A stretch of 56,386 nt of DNA from a virus. The translations under genes and the position numbers were made by a program. The stretch lies in the IMG/VR virus record IMGVR_UViG_3300020465_000021, positions 1 to 56,386 of that record. One strand, given 5' to 3'. This document shows, piece by piece, positions 6,135 to 11,612 of this stretch (position 1 is its first letter; each line of letters begins with the position of its first letter). Below the pieces are notes generated by a model that did no database searches, was not told the origin of the DNA, and saw only the letters and a program-made list of their open reading frames with translations.

Positions 6135-6158
6135 AAACCCCTTAAGGGGGGTTTTTTT
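6135..6158 (+). terminator. Intrinsic terminator (cassette copy 2)
   Basis: AAACCCC-TTAA-GGGG(GG)TTT followed by Ts. Then comes TATACT at 6162-6167 and the leader TAAAGAGTACCAAAGGATTT. It follows the gene at 5869 by 11 bases and precedes the next ATG at 6193. Confidence 0.85.
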
Positions 6159-6192
6159 ATGTATACTTAAAGAGTACCAAAGGATTTTTTAC

Positions 6193-6372
6193 ATGAGCAC
6201 ACTTGCAAATGAGTCACTCTATGAAACATGCTTTGACGAATCATTTGACGAGTACATGCGTATCAGTGGTTTATCAAGTGCTGATTTGTACTGTTGGATT
6301 AAGGTAAATCCGTTCGTCCTTGATAGAATAGAGGAGATGGCATACAAAAAGTTCCAAGACATGTGCCAGTAA
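6193..6372 (+). CDS. Small acidic hypothetical protein
   Basis: A 59-residue ORF (MSTLANESLYETCFDESFDE, then YMRISGLSSADLYCWIKVNP). Three Cys residues lack zinc spacing. The N-terminal half (LYE.CF.ESFDE....GLS) resembles the small acidic early proteins typical of marine T4-like phages. It is monocistronic, between the terminators at 6135 and 6387. The TATACT-type leader and AGGATTTTTTAC precede it. Function unknown. Confidence 0.6.
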   Translation: MSTLANESLYETCFDESFDEYMRISGLSSADLYCWIKVNPFVLDRIEEMAYKKFQDMCQ

Positions 6373-6386
6373 TCAAAGTGACCACC

Positions 6387-6411
6387 AAATCCCCCACAGT
6401 GGGGATTTTTT
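6387..6411 (+). terminator. Intrinsic terminator (cassette copy 3)
   Basis: AAATCCCC-CACAGT-GGGGATTT followed by a T-run. TATTAT (6414-6419) and TAAAGAGTCAAAACATTTTT lead into the ATG at 6445. Confidence 0.85.
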
Positions 6412-6444
6412 GCTATTATTAAAGAGTCAAAACATTTTTCTATT

Positions 6445-6570
6445 ATGTTCGTTGATCCACGTTACGAAGACGAAGCAATTGCCGCACTCATGGAAGAGGC
6501 ATTGTCAGAGTCAGAGCAGGAGAAATTTGACGTTGAGGCATACTTAGCAGGAGACCAGGATTATGCTTGA
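6445..6570 (+). CDS. 41-residue acidic hypothetical protein
   Basis: The ORF is MFVDPRYEDEAIAALMEEAL followed by SESEQEKFDVEAYLAGDQDYA. About one third of its residues are acidic; it is probably a single amphipathic helix with a flexible tail. It overlaps the next gene by 8 bases. It has its own TATTAT-type leader. Too short for a family assignment. Accepted because of its cassette position and coupling to the next gene. Confidence 0.5.
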   Translation: MFVDPRYEDEAIAALMEEALSESEQEKFDVEAYLAGDQDYA

Positions 6571-6697
6571 TTATTCGTCATCTATGTATGCTGAGATTGA
6601 AAAATACGCAGCAGACCTGGAGATTACATGCGATTACTACCTATTAGAATTCGCTGATCTTGAAACCCCTGACCCTGATTCTGACCCTAACTGGTAA
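6563..6697 (+). CDS. 44-residue acidic hypothetical protein
   Basis: The ORF is MLDYSSSMYAEIEKYAADLE, then ITCDYYLLEF and an acidic Pro-rich tail (ADLETPDPDSDPNW). It starts inside the end of the preceding gene, so it is likely translated by re-initiation. The first part should be helical and the tail disordered. No recognised homologue and no functional claim. Confidence 0.5.
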   Translation: MLDYSSSMYAEIEKYAADLEITCDYYLLEFADLETPDPDSDPNW

Positions 6698-6702
6698 CTC
6701 CC

Positions 6703-6837
6703 ATGAACACAACGATTCGTTATTCATTCCCAAATGATTGTAAATTTCGTTACATGTCATTCGCTACCTATGAACAGGCATTGAATTGTATAAACCTGTT
6801 CAGAAAAATCGAAGTCAAAGCGGAATTGAAAATTTGA
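6703..6837 (+). CDS. 44-residue basic hypothetical protein
   Basis: The ORF is MNTTIRYSFPNDCKFRYMSF, then ATYEQALNCINLFRKIEVKA and ELKI. The beta-alpha-beta pattern with a central helix (TYEQALNCINLFRKI) is like a half ferredoxin fold or a small phage protein of the type that alters host enzymes. It follows the previous stop by 5 bases and is the last of a three-gene cassette that ends with the terminator at 6866. Function unknown. Confidence 0.5.
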   Translation: MNTTIRYSFPNDCKFRYMSFATYEQALNCINLFRKIEVKAELKI

Positions 6838-6865
6838 AACAAAACTTATTGTTTCAGTTTGTTAC

Positions 6866-6889
6866 AAAACCCCTATAAGGGGTTTTTTT
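6866..6889 (+). terminator. Intrinsic terminator (cassette copy 4)
   Basis: AAAACCCC-TATAA-GGGGTTTT followed by Ts. TACAAT and AAGGGAGTACAAACG follow, leading to the gene at 6929. This closes the cassette 6445-6837. Confidence 0.85.
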
Positions 6890-6928
6890 ATTGGTACAAT
6901 AAGGGAGTACAAACGAAATTCGTTTTTT

Positions 6929-7252
6929 ATGCCTGTTAAGTCACCTGCTGCCACTCCTACTAAAACACGTAAGACACGCACCCGTAAGACTTCAACTAAA
7001 AAATCAGTAGCACCCCGTGTTACTGTTACCACTTTCAAAGGTGGTAAAGTCGTTGCTAAGAAGACCACGCTCAAACGTCCTTCAACTGCACGTCTGATCT
7101 CACCTCAAAAATATCTTAAGGATATTTCAACACGGTGGGCAATCCACAATTTTGAAATCCAAGAACTTTTAAAGGATTTTTCAAAGGGTTTTGAATTCGT
7201 CAAACCCTACCATGCACAGGCAGTGAAAACAGTCAAAGCATGGACAGTCTAA
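6929..7252 (+). CDS. Basic protein with Lys/Arg/Thr-rich N-terminal tail
   Basis: A 107-residue protein. Residues 1-30 are a disordered, highly basic tail (TPTKTRKTRTRKTSTKKS) like histone H1 or bacterial histone-like tails. Residues 31-60 continue basic (TTFKGGKVVAKKTTLKRPST), and the C-terminal 45 residues form a helical, more neutral domain (LISPQKYLKDISTRWAIHNF...). A nucleic-acid binding role fits the charge. It is a single-gene cassette between the terminators at 6866 and 7266. The charge and tail are visible; nucleoid binding is inference. Confidence 0.65.
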   Translation: MPVKSPAATPTKTRKTRTRKTSTKKSVAPRVTVTTFKGGKVVAKKTTLKRPSTARLISPQKYLKDISTRWAIHNFEIQELLKDFSKGFEFVKPYHAQAVKTVKAWTV

Positions 7253-7265
7253 GAACTGGCACACA

Positions 7266-7289
7266 AGAACCCCACGGGGTTCTTTTTTT
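7266..7289 (+). terminator. Intrinsic terminator (cassette copy 5)
   Basis: AGAACCCC-AC-GGGGTTCT plus a T-run, the same as the copy at 5811. TATACT (7293-7298) and TAAAGAGTACTAAAGGATTT follow, almost the same as at 6162. Confidence 0.87.
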
Positions 7290-7323
7290 ATGTATACTTA
7301 AAGAGTACTAAAGGATTTCTACC

Positions 7324-7671
7324 ATGCGTAAGATTGAAAAGCAAATGAATTTCGCTATTTCAAACAAAGGCAACTGGTCCAATTCAAACACTACGGTAGA
7401 ATATAACGATTCTACCAACTGCTCAACCGTCTTTCTACACGGTAATCGCATCGCAACTTATGACCATGCGTTATGTGCTTTGAAGATTTCGTCCTGTGGG
7501 TGGCAGTCAAACACTACAAAATCACGTTTGAACGCTATTCTCCAGGAAGTCAAATACGGTTGCCACGTATTCCAAAAACAGTTTGAGTGGTTCGTTTCGT
7601 ACCGTGATGACGTTAAAGATTTTTGGGATGGTATGATACTCGTTGATGCTGATCATTTAGAGATCGCATAG
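7324..7671 (+). CDS. Conserved phage hypothetical protein
   Basis: A 115-residue protein beginning MRKIEKQMNFAISNKGNWSN, with the following TVEYNDSTNCSTVFLHGNRI and ALKISSCGWQSNTTKSRLNA segments. This looks like a small family I remember from marine and other phages, in which MRKIE..M..AI and a strand-rich TxVFLHGN.IA pattern recur, with no known function. Cys residues at about 35, 50, 59 and 80 are not in a zinc arrangement. It is monocistronic, with the standard TATACT leader and terminators on each side. Confidence 0.7.
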   Translation: MRKIEKQMNFAISNKGNWSNSNTTVEYNDSTNCSTVFLHGNRIATYDHALCALKISSCGWQSNTTKSRLNAILQEVKYGCHVFQKQFEWFVSYRDDVKDFWDGMILVDADHLEIA

Positions 7672-7695
7672 ACCAGTTAAGAAACTGCCACACTA

Positions 7696-7716
7696 AACCC
7701 CCGAAAGGGGGTTCTT
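7696..7716 (+). terminator. Intrinsic terminator (cassette copy 6)
   Basis: AACCCCC-GAAA-GGGGGTT with a stable GNRA tetraloop. The following CTTTCGTTT is a weaker T-tract than in the other copies. TATACT at 7722-7727 comes right after it. Confidence 0.7.
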
Positions 7717-7721
7717 TCGTT

Positions 7722-7727
7722 TATACT
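7722..7727 (+). promoter_or_regulatory. TATACT -10-like box, possible leaderless start
   Basis: TATACT ends 6 bases before the ATG at 7734, so a start about 7 bases downstream would fall on the ATG itself. No Shine-Dalgarno precedes the gene. No good -35 is visible. The sister copies of this element are 25-30 bases from their ATG. Confidence 0.4.
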
Positions 7728-7733
7728 AATAGT

Positions 7734-8633
7734 ATGAAAAACATTCACATTGAGCACCCCGAAGACTGCATCCTCACTGGAAACCTTTCCATTTTGGATG
7801 CGTTTTTTATGCCGTTTATTCTTTCGTTAAAGATTGACGGAGCACCCGCTATTGTGTGGGGTCGTAATCCTGCCACGGGAAATTTCTTCGTTGGGACTAA
7901 ATCAGTGTTTAATAAAAGATTAATTAAGATAAACGAATCACATGACGATATTGATAAGAACCACAGTGGAATCGTTGCCACTATTTTACATTTTTGTTTT
8001 CGTTATTTGCCACATACAAATGATATTATTCAGGGTGATTTCATCGGGTTCGGTGATAGTTTCACTCGTGAATTTACCCCTAATACAATAACATATAAGT
8101 TCGTTAATTCTCCGTCGGAAAATATCATTATAGCACCTCACACATTGTACCATGCTGAGAGTGATTTAAGGGATGCAATTTCTTCGCCATTGTTAACAAC
8201 TTTAGAGGGTAATTCGTTCTGTCGTTTTATACAACCTAAAGCGTATATTCGTGAGGGAGTTAATAAGATTAAAGGGGTCGTTAATTTCGCTAAGTCGTTA
8301 TCACAAACCGTTTCTTTCGTAAGTGATAAAGAAGCAACCGTAATTAAGCGTGAAGTTAACAAGTATATACGTGAAGGGTTAGAGTTATCTCCAGAGCGTA
8401 TTTTGGACGGAAAATATACAAAACTGTTAGAACTCTATATGTTAACAATGCGTATCAAATTAGAGGTTCTTCGTTTATGTCGTAATGATGCGGATTTCGT
8501 TTCGTTAATTGATAACAACCGTATAGACGGGGAAGGTTATATTTTACATTCGCAATATGGCGTTTTTAAGTTAATAGATCGTTCCGTATTTTCGCACTTT
8601 AATTTTACACTTAACTGCGTTAATCGTAGTTAA
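7734..8633 (+). CDS. Ligase-like nucleotidyltransferase-fold protein (DUF6267-like)
   Basis: A 299-residue protein with the order of motifs seen in covalent nucleotidyltransferases (ATP-dependent DNA/RNA ligases): SLKIDGAPAIVWG at residues 31-43 with KxDG (Lys33-Asp35-Gly36) as motif I, GDFIGFGD near 101, DGEGYIL near 265 (motif IV type, Glu267) and GVFKLIDR near 277 (motif V type, Lys279). TGNFFVGTKSVFNK (residues 48-61) is typical of a phage family filed, I believe, as DUF6267. There is no OB domain after motif V. It could be a ligase or an inactive relative; activity is inference. Confidence 0.75.
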   Translation: MKNIHIEHPEDCILTGNLSILDAFFMPFILSLKIDGAPAIVWGRNPATGNFFVGTKSVFNKRLIKINESHDDIDKNHSGIVATILHFCFRYLPHTNDIIQGDFIGFGDSFTREFTPNTITYKFVNSPSENIIIAPHTLYHAESDLRDAISSPLLTTLEGNSFCRFIQPKAYIREGVNKIKGVVNFAKSLSQTVSFVSDKEATVIKREVNKYIREGLELSPERILDGKYTKLLELYMLTMRIKLEVLRLCRNDADFVSLIDNNRIDGEGYILHSQYGVFKLIDRSVFSHFNFTLNCVNRS

Positions 8634-8657
8634 CATATAGGGAATAAGTTCGCCCTT

Positions 8658-8663
8658 TATAAT
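8658..8663 (+). promoter_or_regulatory. TATAAT box upstream of the gene at 8698
   Basis: A perfect TATAAT lies 35 bases before the ATG at 8698. The best -35 candidate, TTAACA at 8630-8635, is too far (22 bases), so the box is supported only by its -10 match and position. Confidence 0.4.
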
Positions 8664-8697
8664 AGACACTTATTAAACCCCAATTACATTGATTAAA

Positions 8698-8802
8698 ATG
8701 TCAACTAATTTTGCTTATTTCCTTCTTGAAAATGCTAACAATGGCAATGAAATCCTTTCTGTCCTGGATGATATTGTAGAAGTCGAATTTACCGCACTTT
8801 AA
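8698..8802 (+). CDS. 34-residue small phage protein
   Basis: The ORF is MSTNFAYFLLENANNGNEIL followed by SVLDDIVEVEFTAL. It begins 35 bases after a TATAAT box and ends directly before the AT-rich array region. The pattern FLLENANNG.EIL.VLD.I resembles very small conserved proteins of marine T4-like phages, from memory. Too short to assign; kept because of its composition and isolated position with a terminator downstream (8837-8863). Confidence 0.5.
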   Translation: MSTNFAYFLLENANNGNEILSVLDDIVEVEFTAL

Positions 8803-8832
8803 TTGTTAACAACTGTGTGAAAACTGAATAAC

Positions 8833-8886
8833 ATATAAGGGGTCTAATATGACCCCTTTTTTTGTTAACATATAGACCCCTTATAT
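8833..8886. repeat. 14-base perfect inverted repeat with a competing hairpin
   Basis: ATATAAGGGGTCTA (8833-8846) is the exact complement of TAGACCCCTTATAT (8873-8886). The GGGGTC of the first arm can instead pair with GACCCC at 8851-8856 to form the terminator. A second inverted repeat, GTTAACATATA (8864-8874) with TATATGTTAAC (8896-8906), overlaps the right arm. Confidence 0.7.
8837..8863 (+). terminator. Intrinsic terminator
   Basis: AAGGGGTC-TAATAT-GACCCCTT followed by a T-run (57-63 of the 8800s). It closes the transcription unit of the small gene at 8698 and lies at the left edge of the tandem array. Confidence 0.8.
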
Positions 8887-9404
8887 ACACCCCCTTATAT
8901 GTTAACAACTATATGCCTAATATGCATGATATTATTATAAACAATTGAGCATATATTATATAATATTATATGTTAACAATCACCAGGCATATATGCACAC
9001 ATATAATATAAACAATCACCAGGCATATTATATAATATAATATGTTAACAATGGCCATGCATATATGCCCACATATATGTGCACATATAATATGATATTA
9101 TATAATATTAAATATAAACAATTAAATCACATATTACCAGGCATATGTACACACATATAATATGCAATATGCTCATATATGATATAAACAATTAAATGAT
9201 AATATGCATATTTTAAATATTAATAATGGCCAGGTAATAATTAAACATTGTTAACATCGCAGTTGTTTAATATGTTTTATATTATTATTAAAAATCAACT
9301 ACTACCCTAACCTACAAAGTGTTACGGAAGAGAGATATAAATTCCTTTCAATACAAAATTTTTTTTAAAAAATTTTTAGTACTATATACCCACAGAAGAA
9401 GAAA

Positions 9405-9596
9405 ATGGAAATCCTCACCATGCAAAAAAAATTCGACCATGAAAATACGACTGTAGAGATCGATCCAATTTCTGGGGAATATTATACAGTTATACCTGAA
9501 TGGGTTATTCATGATATGAATTGGTACGAGGGATCCGAAATAAATTTTGACATTGAATCCGATGAAGTTATTATCAGAGACGCAGAAGATGAATAG
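9405..9596 (+). CDS. SpoVT/AbrB-like swapped-hairpin small protein
   Basis: A 63-residue protein; the second Met (9420) is an alternative start. The segment YYTVIPEWVIHDMNWYEGSE then INFDIESDEVIIRDAE follows the pattern of AbrB/MazE DNA-binding domains: strand, a Pro at the start of a helix (IPEWVIHDMNW), EGSEI turn, strand, acidic turn, strand. Such domains form dimers that bind DNA as transcription regulators or antitoxins. It is the first gene after the tandem array, so autoregulation through the array is possible but unproven. It overlaps the next gene by 8 bases. Confidence 0.6.
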   Translation: MEILTMQKKFDHENTTVEIDPISGEYYTVIPEWVIHDMNWYEGSEINFDIESDEVIIRDAEDE

Positions 9597-9753
9597 ACCC
9601 ACCTATCACATATACTTGGAGGATAGGTGCTTATTTAAAGATTTGAATGAAACAGAGTTTGATATTATATGGGGAAGACTATATCATTCTTACTGGGACG
9701 GACTAACATATACCAGAGTAACCGAACCCGAAATGGTAGATGCATCTTATTGA
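9589..9753 (+). CDS. Conserved small phage hypothetical protein
   Basis: A 54-residue protein: MNRPTYHIYLEDRCLFKDLN, then ETEFDIIWGRLYHSYWDGLT. The ATG at 9589 is favoured by its short (8-base) overlap with the upstream gene. The pattern YHIYL.DRCLFKDL.E.EF...W..L is one I recall from T4-like cyanophages, with no known function. Its TGA stop is part of the TTGACA of the promoter at 9750. Confidence 0.7.
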   Translation: MNRPTYHIYLEDRCLFKDLNETEFDIIWGRLYHSYWDGLTYTRVTEPEMVDASY

Positions 9754-9778
9754 CATCTGCTATATAAACTGATATAAT
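9750..9778 (+). promoter_or_regulatory. Consensus sigma70 promoter
   Basis: TTGACA (9750-9755) and TATAAT (9773-9778) are separated by exactly 17 bases. The -35 box contains the stop codon of the upstream gene, as at 1869. It would drive the glycosyltransferase at 9801. Confidence 0.8.
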
Positions 9779-9800
9779 TGACGTGTAATTACAAAACGTT

Positions 9801-10562
9801 ATGGCTAAAGGATTTACGGTAAAAGCAAAAACGCCCGTTAAAGCACAATCCAAAGCACCAGAATGGGACTTTGATAAAGCAAGGGAAATGATAAAGGGTA
9901 AAAGCATTGTATTTTGCTTACCTGGAAGAAATGTTTCATATACCTTTTTAAAGAACTTTGTACAACTGTGTTTTGACATAGTACAGAATGGAGGAAAGAT
10001 ACAGATATCTCAAGACTATTCATCTATGGTTAATTTTGCAAGATGCAAATGCTTAGGTGCAAATGTACTTCGTGGTCCTGATCAGAAACCTTGGGATGGT
10101 AAGTTACAGTATGACTGGCAACTATGGATTGATAGTGATATTGTTTTCAATACTGAGAACTTCTATAAGTTAATTCTTATGGATCAAGATATTGCATCTG
10201 GTTGGTACTGTACAGAAGATGGAGCAACTTCATCTGTTGCACATTGGATGGATGAGGATGACTTCCGTAAGAATGGTGGAGTTATGAATCATGAAACATT
10301 AGAAACAATGTCGAAGCGTAAGAAACCATTTACAGTTGATTATGCAGGATTCGGTTGGTTGCTAATCAAGCATGGTGTATGGGAACATGAAGAGATTAAG
10401 TATCCTTGGTTTGCTCCTAAGATGCAAGTCTTTGAATCTGGTGAAGTACAGGATATGTGTGGAGAAGATGTTTCATTCTGTTTAGATGCAATTGCTGCAG
10501 GATTTGAAATATGGTGTGACCCACGTATTCGGGTAGGACATGAGAAAACACGAATTATATAA
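9801..10562 (+). CDS. GT-A fold glycosyltransferase
   Basis: A 253-residue protein. A basic tail (residues 1-18) leads to SIVFCLPGRNVSYTFLKNFV (nucleotide-sugar binding strand and loop), FARCKCLGANVLRG, and WIDSDIVF at about residues 110-117, which holds the DxD motif that coordinates the metal and the sugar-diphosphate. CGEDVSFCLDAIAAGFEIWC near 219-238, followed by DPRIRVGHEK, is the usual acceptor-side end of this family. T4-like cyanophages encode such enzymes near the baseplate region. It may glycosylate virion or host surface parts; the target is unknown. It sits right behind a consensus promoter, and the next gene overlaps its end. Confidence 0.88.
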   Translation: MAKGFTVKAKTPVKAQSKAPEWDFDKAREMIKGKSIVFCLPGRNVSYTFLKNFVQLCFDIVQNGGKIQISQDYSSMVNFARCKCLGANVLRGPDQKPWDGKLQYDWQLWIDSDIVFNTENFYKLILMDQDIASGWYCTEDGATSSVAHWMDEDDFRKNGGVMNHETLETMSKRKKPFTVDYAGFGWLLIKHGVWEHEEIKYPWFAPKMQVFESGEVQDMCGEDVSFCLDAIAAGFEIWCDPRIRVGHEKTRII

Positions 10563-10716
10563 TATTACATTGAAGGGAGGGAAAGTATTATTCTCTGATC
10601 TTACTCAGATGGAATACTTCGAGCGTATGGAGGATCTGGCAATTGAATTCTATCAGACAGGTACTCCACATCCCGACGACATTGTTACTGAAACTTATCT
10701 AGAAAATGGCAACTAA
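10540..10716 (+). CDS. Conserved small phage hypothetical protein
   Basis: A 58-residue protein beginning MRKHELYNITLKGGKVLFSD, then LTQMEYFERMEDLAIEFYQT. It overlaps the glycosyltransferase end by 23 bases in another frame. The start has no better alternative. The pattern LYNITLK.GK..FSDLT..EYF..MEDLA.EFYQTG.P is familiar from cyanophages, where it is annotated only as conserved hypothetical. GGAGG appears in its 5' part, not before it. It overlaps the following membrane protein by 11 bases. Confidence 0.68.
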   Translation: MRKHELYNITLKGGKVLFSDLTQMEYFERMEDLAIEFYQTGTPHPDDIVTETYLENGN

Positions 10717-10921
10717 ATCAAACATAACCGTTGAAAAGGTTATATCCTATATTAAGGACAAATGGCAGGTATTCGGAGTAAGTGCTCTGATTATCTTTAT
10801 ATTACAGATACTCTCTACAAAACTTCTTGTCTCGGTATTGTTAGGTCTTGGTGTAACTGCACTATTACCTTCAGATACTGTAAAGAAGGTTACTAAGAAA
10901 GTAAAAGGAGGTGCTGAGTAA
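10706..10921 (+). CDS. Small membrane protein
   Basis: A 71-residue protein with hydrophobic stretches at about residues 22-55 (VFGVSALIIFILQILSTKLL followed by VSVLLGLGVTALL), which fit two short membrane spans or one long hairpin, then a basic tail (VKKVTKKVKGGAE). It would sit in the inner membrane. It follows the glycosyltransferase pair in the same operon and shares its last base with the start of the next gene. The function is unknown; a holin is conceivable from size and topology, but nothing further supports that. Confidence 0.65.
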   Translation: MATKSNITVEKVISYIKDKWQVFGVSALIIFILQILSTKLLVSVLLGLGVTALLPSDTVKKVTKKVKGGAE

Positions 10922-11064
10922 TGGCAAAGTCAGCAGGAATCAGTGGTGGTGATTTTATTCAATCGCCCCCGAAGAAGTCTCGTCAAGGTCGGGGCAAGCA
11001 TACAAAATATACAGCAACGTCCCGTAACTCGCCTCGTAAAAAATATAGAGGTCAAGGAAGATAA
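10921..11064 (+). CDS. Small basic protein conserved in cyanophages
   Basis: A 47-residue, strongly basic, Gly/Ser-rich protein: MAKSAGISGGDFIQSPPKKS then RQGRGKHTKYTATSRNSPRK and KYRGQGR. It should be disordered and bind nucleic acid or acidic proteins. I recall similar MAKSAG.SGG.FIQ.PPKK.RQG sequences located upstream of the baseplate genes in cyanophages. Its TAA is overlapped by the first late-promoter octamer (11060-11067). Confidence 0.7.
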   Translation: MAKSAGISGGDFIQSPPKKSRQGRGKHTKYTATSRNSPRKKYRGQGR

Positions 11065-11067
11065 ATA
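11060..11067 (+). promoter_or_regulatory. Late promoter octamer (GATAAATA)
   Basis: GATAAATA is 17 bases before the ATG at 11085, matching the T4 late consensus TATAAATA except at its first base. It overlaps the TAA of the upstream gene. It marks the start of the structural block. Confidence 0.6.
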
Positions 11068-11084
11068 GTTGAAAAACTATTACT

Positions 11085-11564
11085 ATGGCTGCCGTTTATA
11101 GACCGTTTCCTGAAAAACTAGGAGGACAATCCGCTACTTCTTTTGTAGGAAACCAAGGAGATTTATTTTACGACCCAACTACTGCCACCCTTAGAGTTTC
11201 CGATGGAAGCACTTCGGGTGGTATTGTTGTAGGTGCAAGATATAAAGGAACTGGTGCCTTTACAAACTTAGGATCATCACCTGCAGGTACTTGGACTGGT
11301 ACTGGCATTACTGTAACGTATGGAGCAGTGTCTGGATATGGTACATATCAATTCACCTTTACAATGGATCATGACTATGGTGATATTGCTAGTTACCTTG
11401 TATTAGTACAGTGTCATTATCATTCTGATGGTGCTGGTAAAGGAGATCCATTGGTGTTTAACCTTGAGAAAGTTAATGGTACTACCTTTGTTGGTACAGC
11501 ATCAAATCCAACTGCTGGCACAGCAGATGATGCTAAGTTTGACGTATTCGTATTTGATGCTTGA
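11085..11564 (+). CDS. Virion structural protein, fibre-like
   Basis: A 159-residue protein with its own late promoter. Residues 20-48 (FVGNQGDLFYDPTTATLRVS then DGSTSGGIVV) match the GxLFYD..T..LRVSDG.T.GG strand motif repeatedly found in cyanophage fibre and baseplate proteins. The rest is a beta-rich sandwich. It contains one Cys and a QCHYHSDG loop, which could bind metal. It lies just upstream of gene 25, where cyanophages often encode a tail structural protein. Assigned as a structural protein of unknown position. Confidence 0.7.
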   Translation: MAAVYRPFPEKLGGQSATSFVGNQGDLFYDPTTATLRVSDGSTSGGIVVGARYKGTGAFTNLGSSPAGTWTGTGITVTYGAVSGYGTYQFTFTMDHDYGDIASYLVLVQCHYHSDGAGKGDPLVFNLEKVNGTTFVGTASNPTAGTADDAKFDVFVFDA

Positions 11565-11583
11565 TATAGTTTGAGAGTAAAGA

Positions 11584-11591
11584 TATAAATA
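11584..11591 (+). promoter_or_regulatory. Late promoter octamer (TATAAATA)
   Basis: An exact TATAAATA lies 21 bases upstream of the gene 25 ATG, in the 48-base gap after the fibre-like gene. It is the T4-type late consensus, expected to need the phage late sigma factor and clamp. Confidence 0.8.
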
Positions 11592-11612
11592 AATTAAGAA
11601 AACTATTGACCT

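Larger units (their letters stand above)
8828..9256. repeat. Tandem imperfect repeat array, period about 35-36 bases
   Basis: Unit starts read GTTAACA or ATAAACA/ATAACA at 8828, 8864, 8901, 8937, 8972, 9008, 9044, 9114, 9184 and 9250, giving steps of 36, 37, 36, 35, 36, 36, 70, 70 and 66 bases; the last three are double steps. CAGGCATAT is found in several units (8984, 9020, 9138) and GCCATGCATAT in one (9054). The remainder of each unit is A+T, often TATATAATATTATAT. This is typical of iteron arrays with an AT-rich unwinding zone. The periodicity is seen directly; an origin role is inference. Confidence 0.75.
8803..9404. other. Gene-free AT-rich region with inverted and tandem repeats
   Basis: Six hundred bases without a credible gene on either strand. 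From left: GTTAAC at 8805, a terminator hairpin (8837-8863), large inverted repeats (8833-8886 and 8864-8906), a tandem array with a period of about 36 bases to 9256, then about 90 bases of unstructured AT-rich sequence and the A/T tracts AAAATTTTTTTT/AAAAAATTTTT at 9356-9379 before the next gene. Confidence 0.75.

Noticed and set aside
8828-9256. Reading the AT-rich repeat array as a CRISPR
   Set aside because: Heads are short and variable, the intervening sequence is low-complexity A+T rather than unique spacers, and no cas gene is present.
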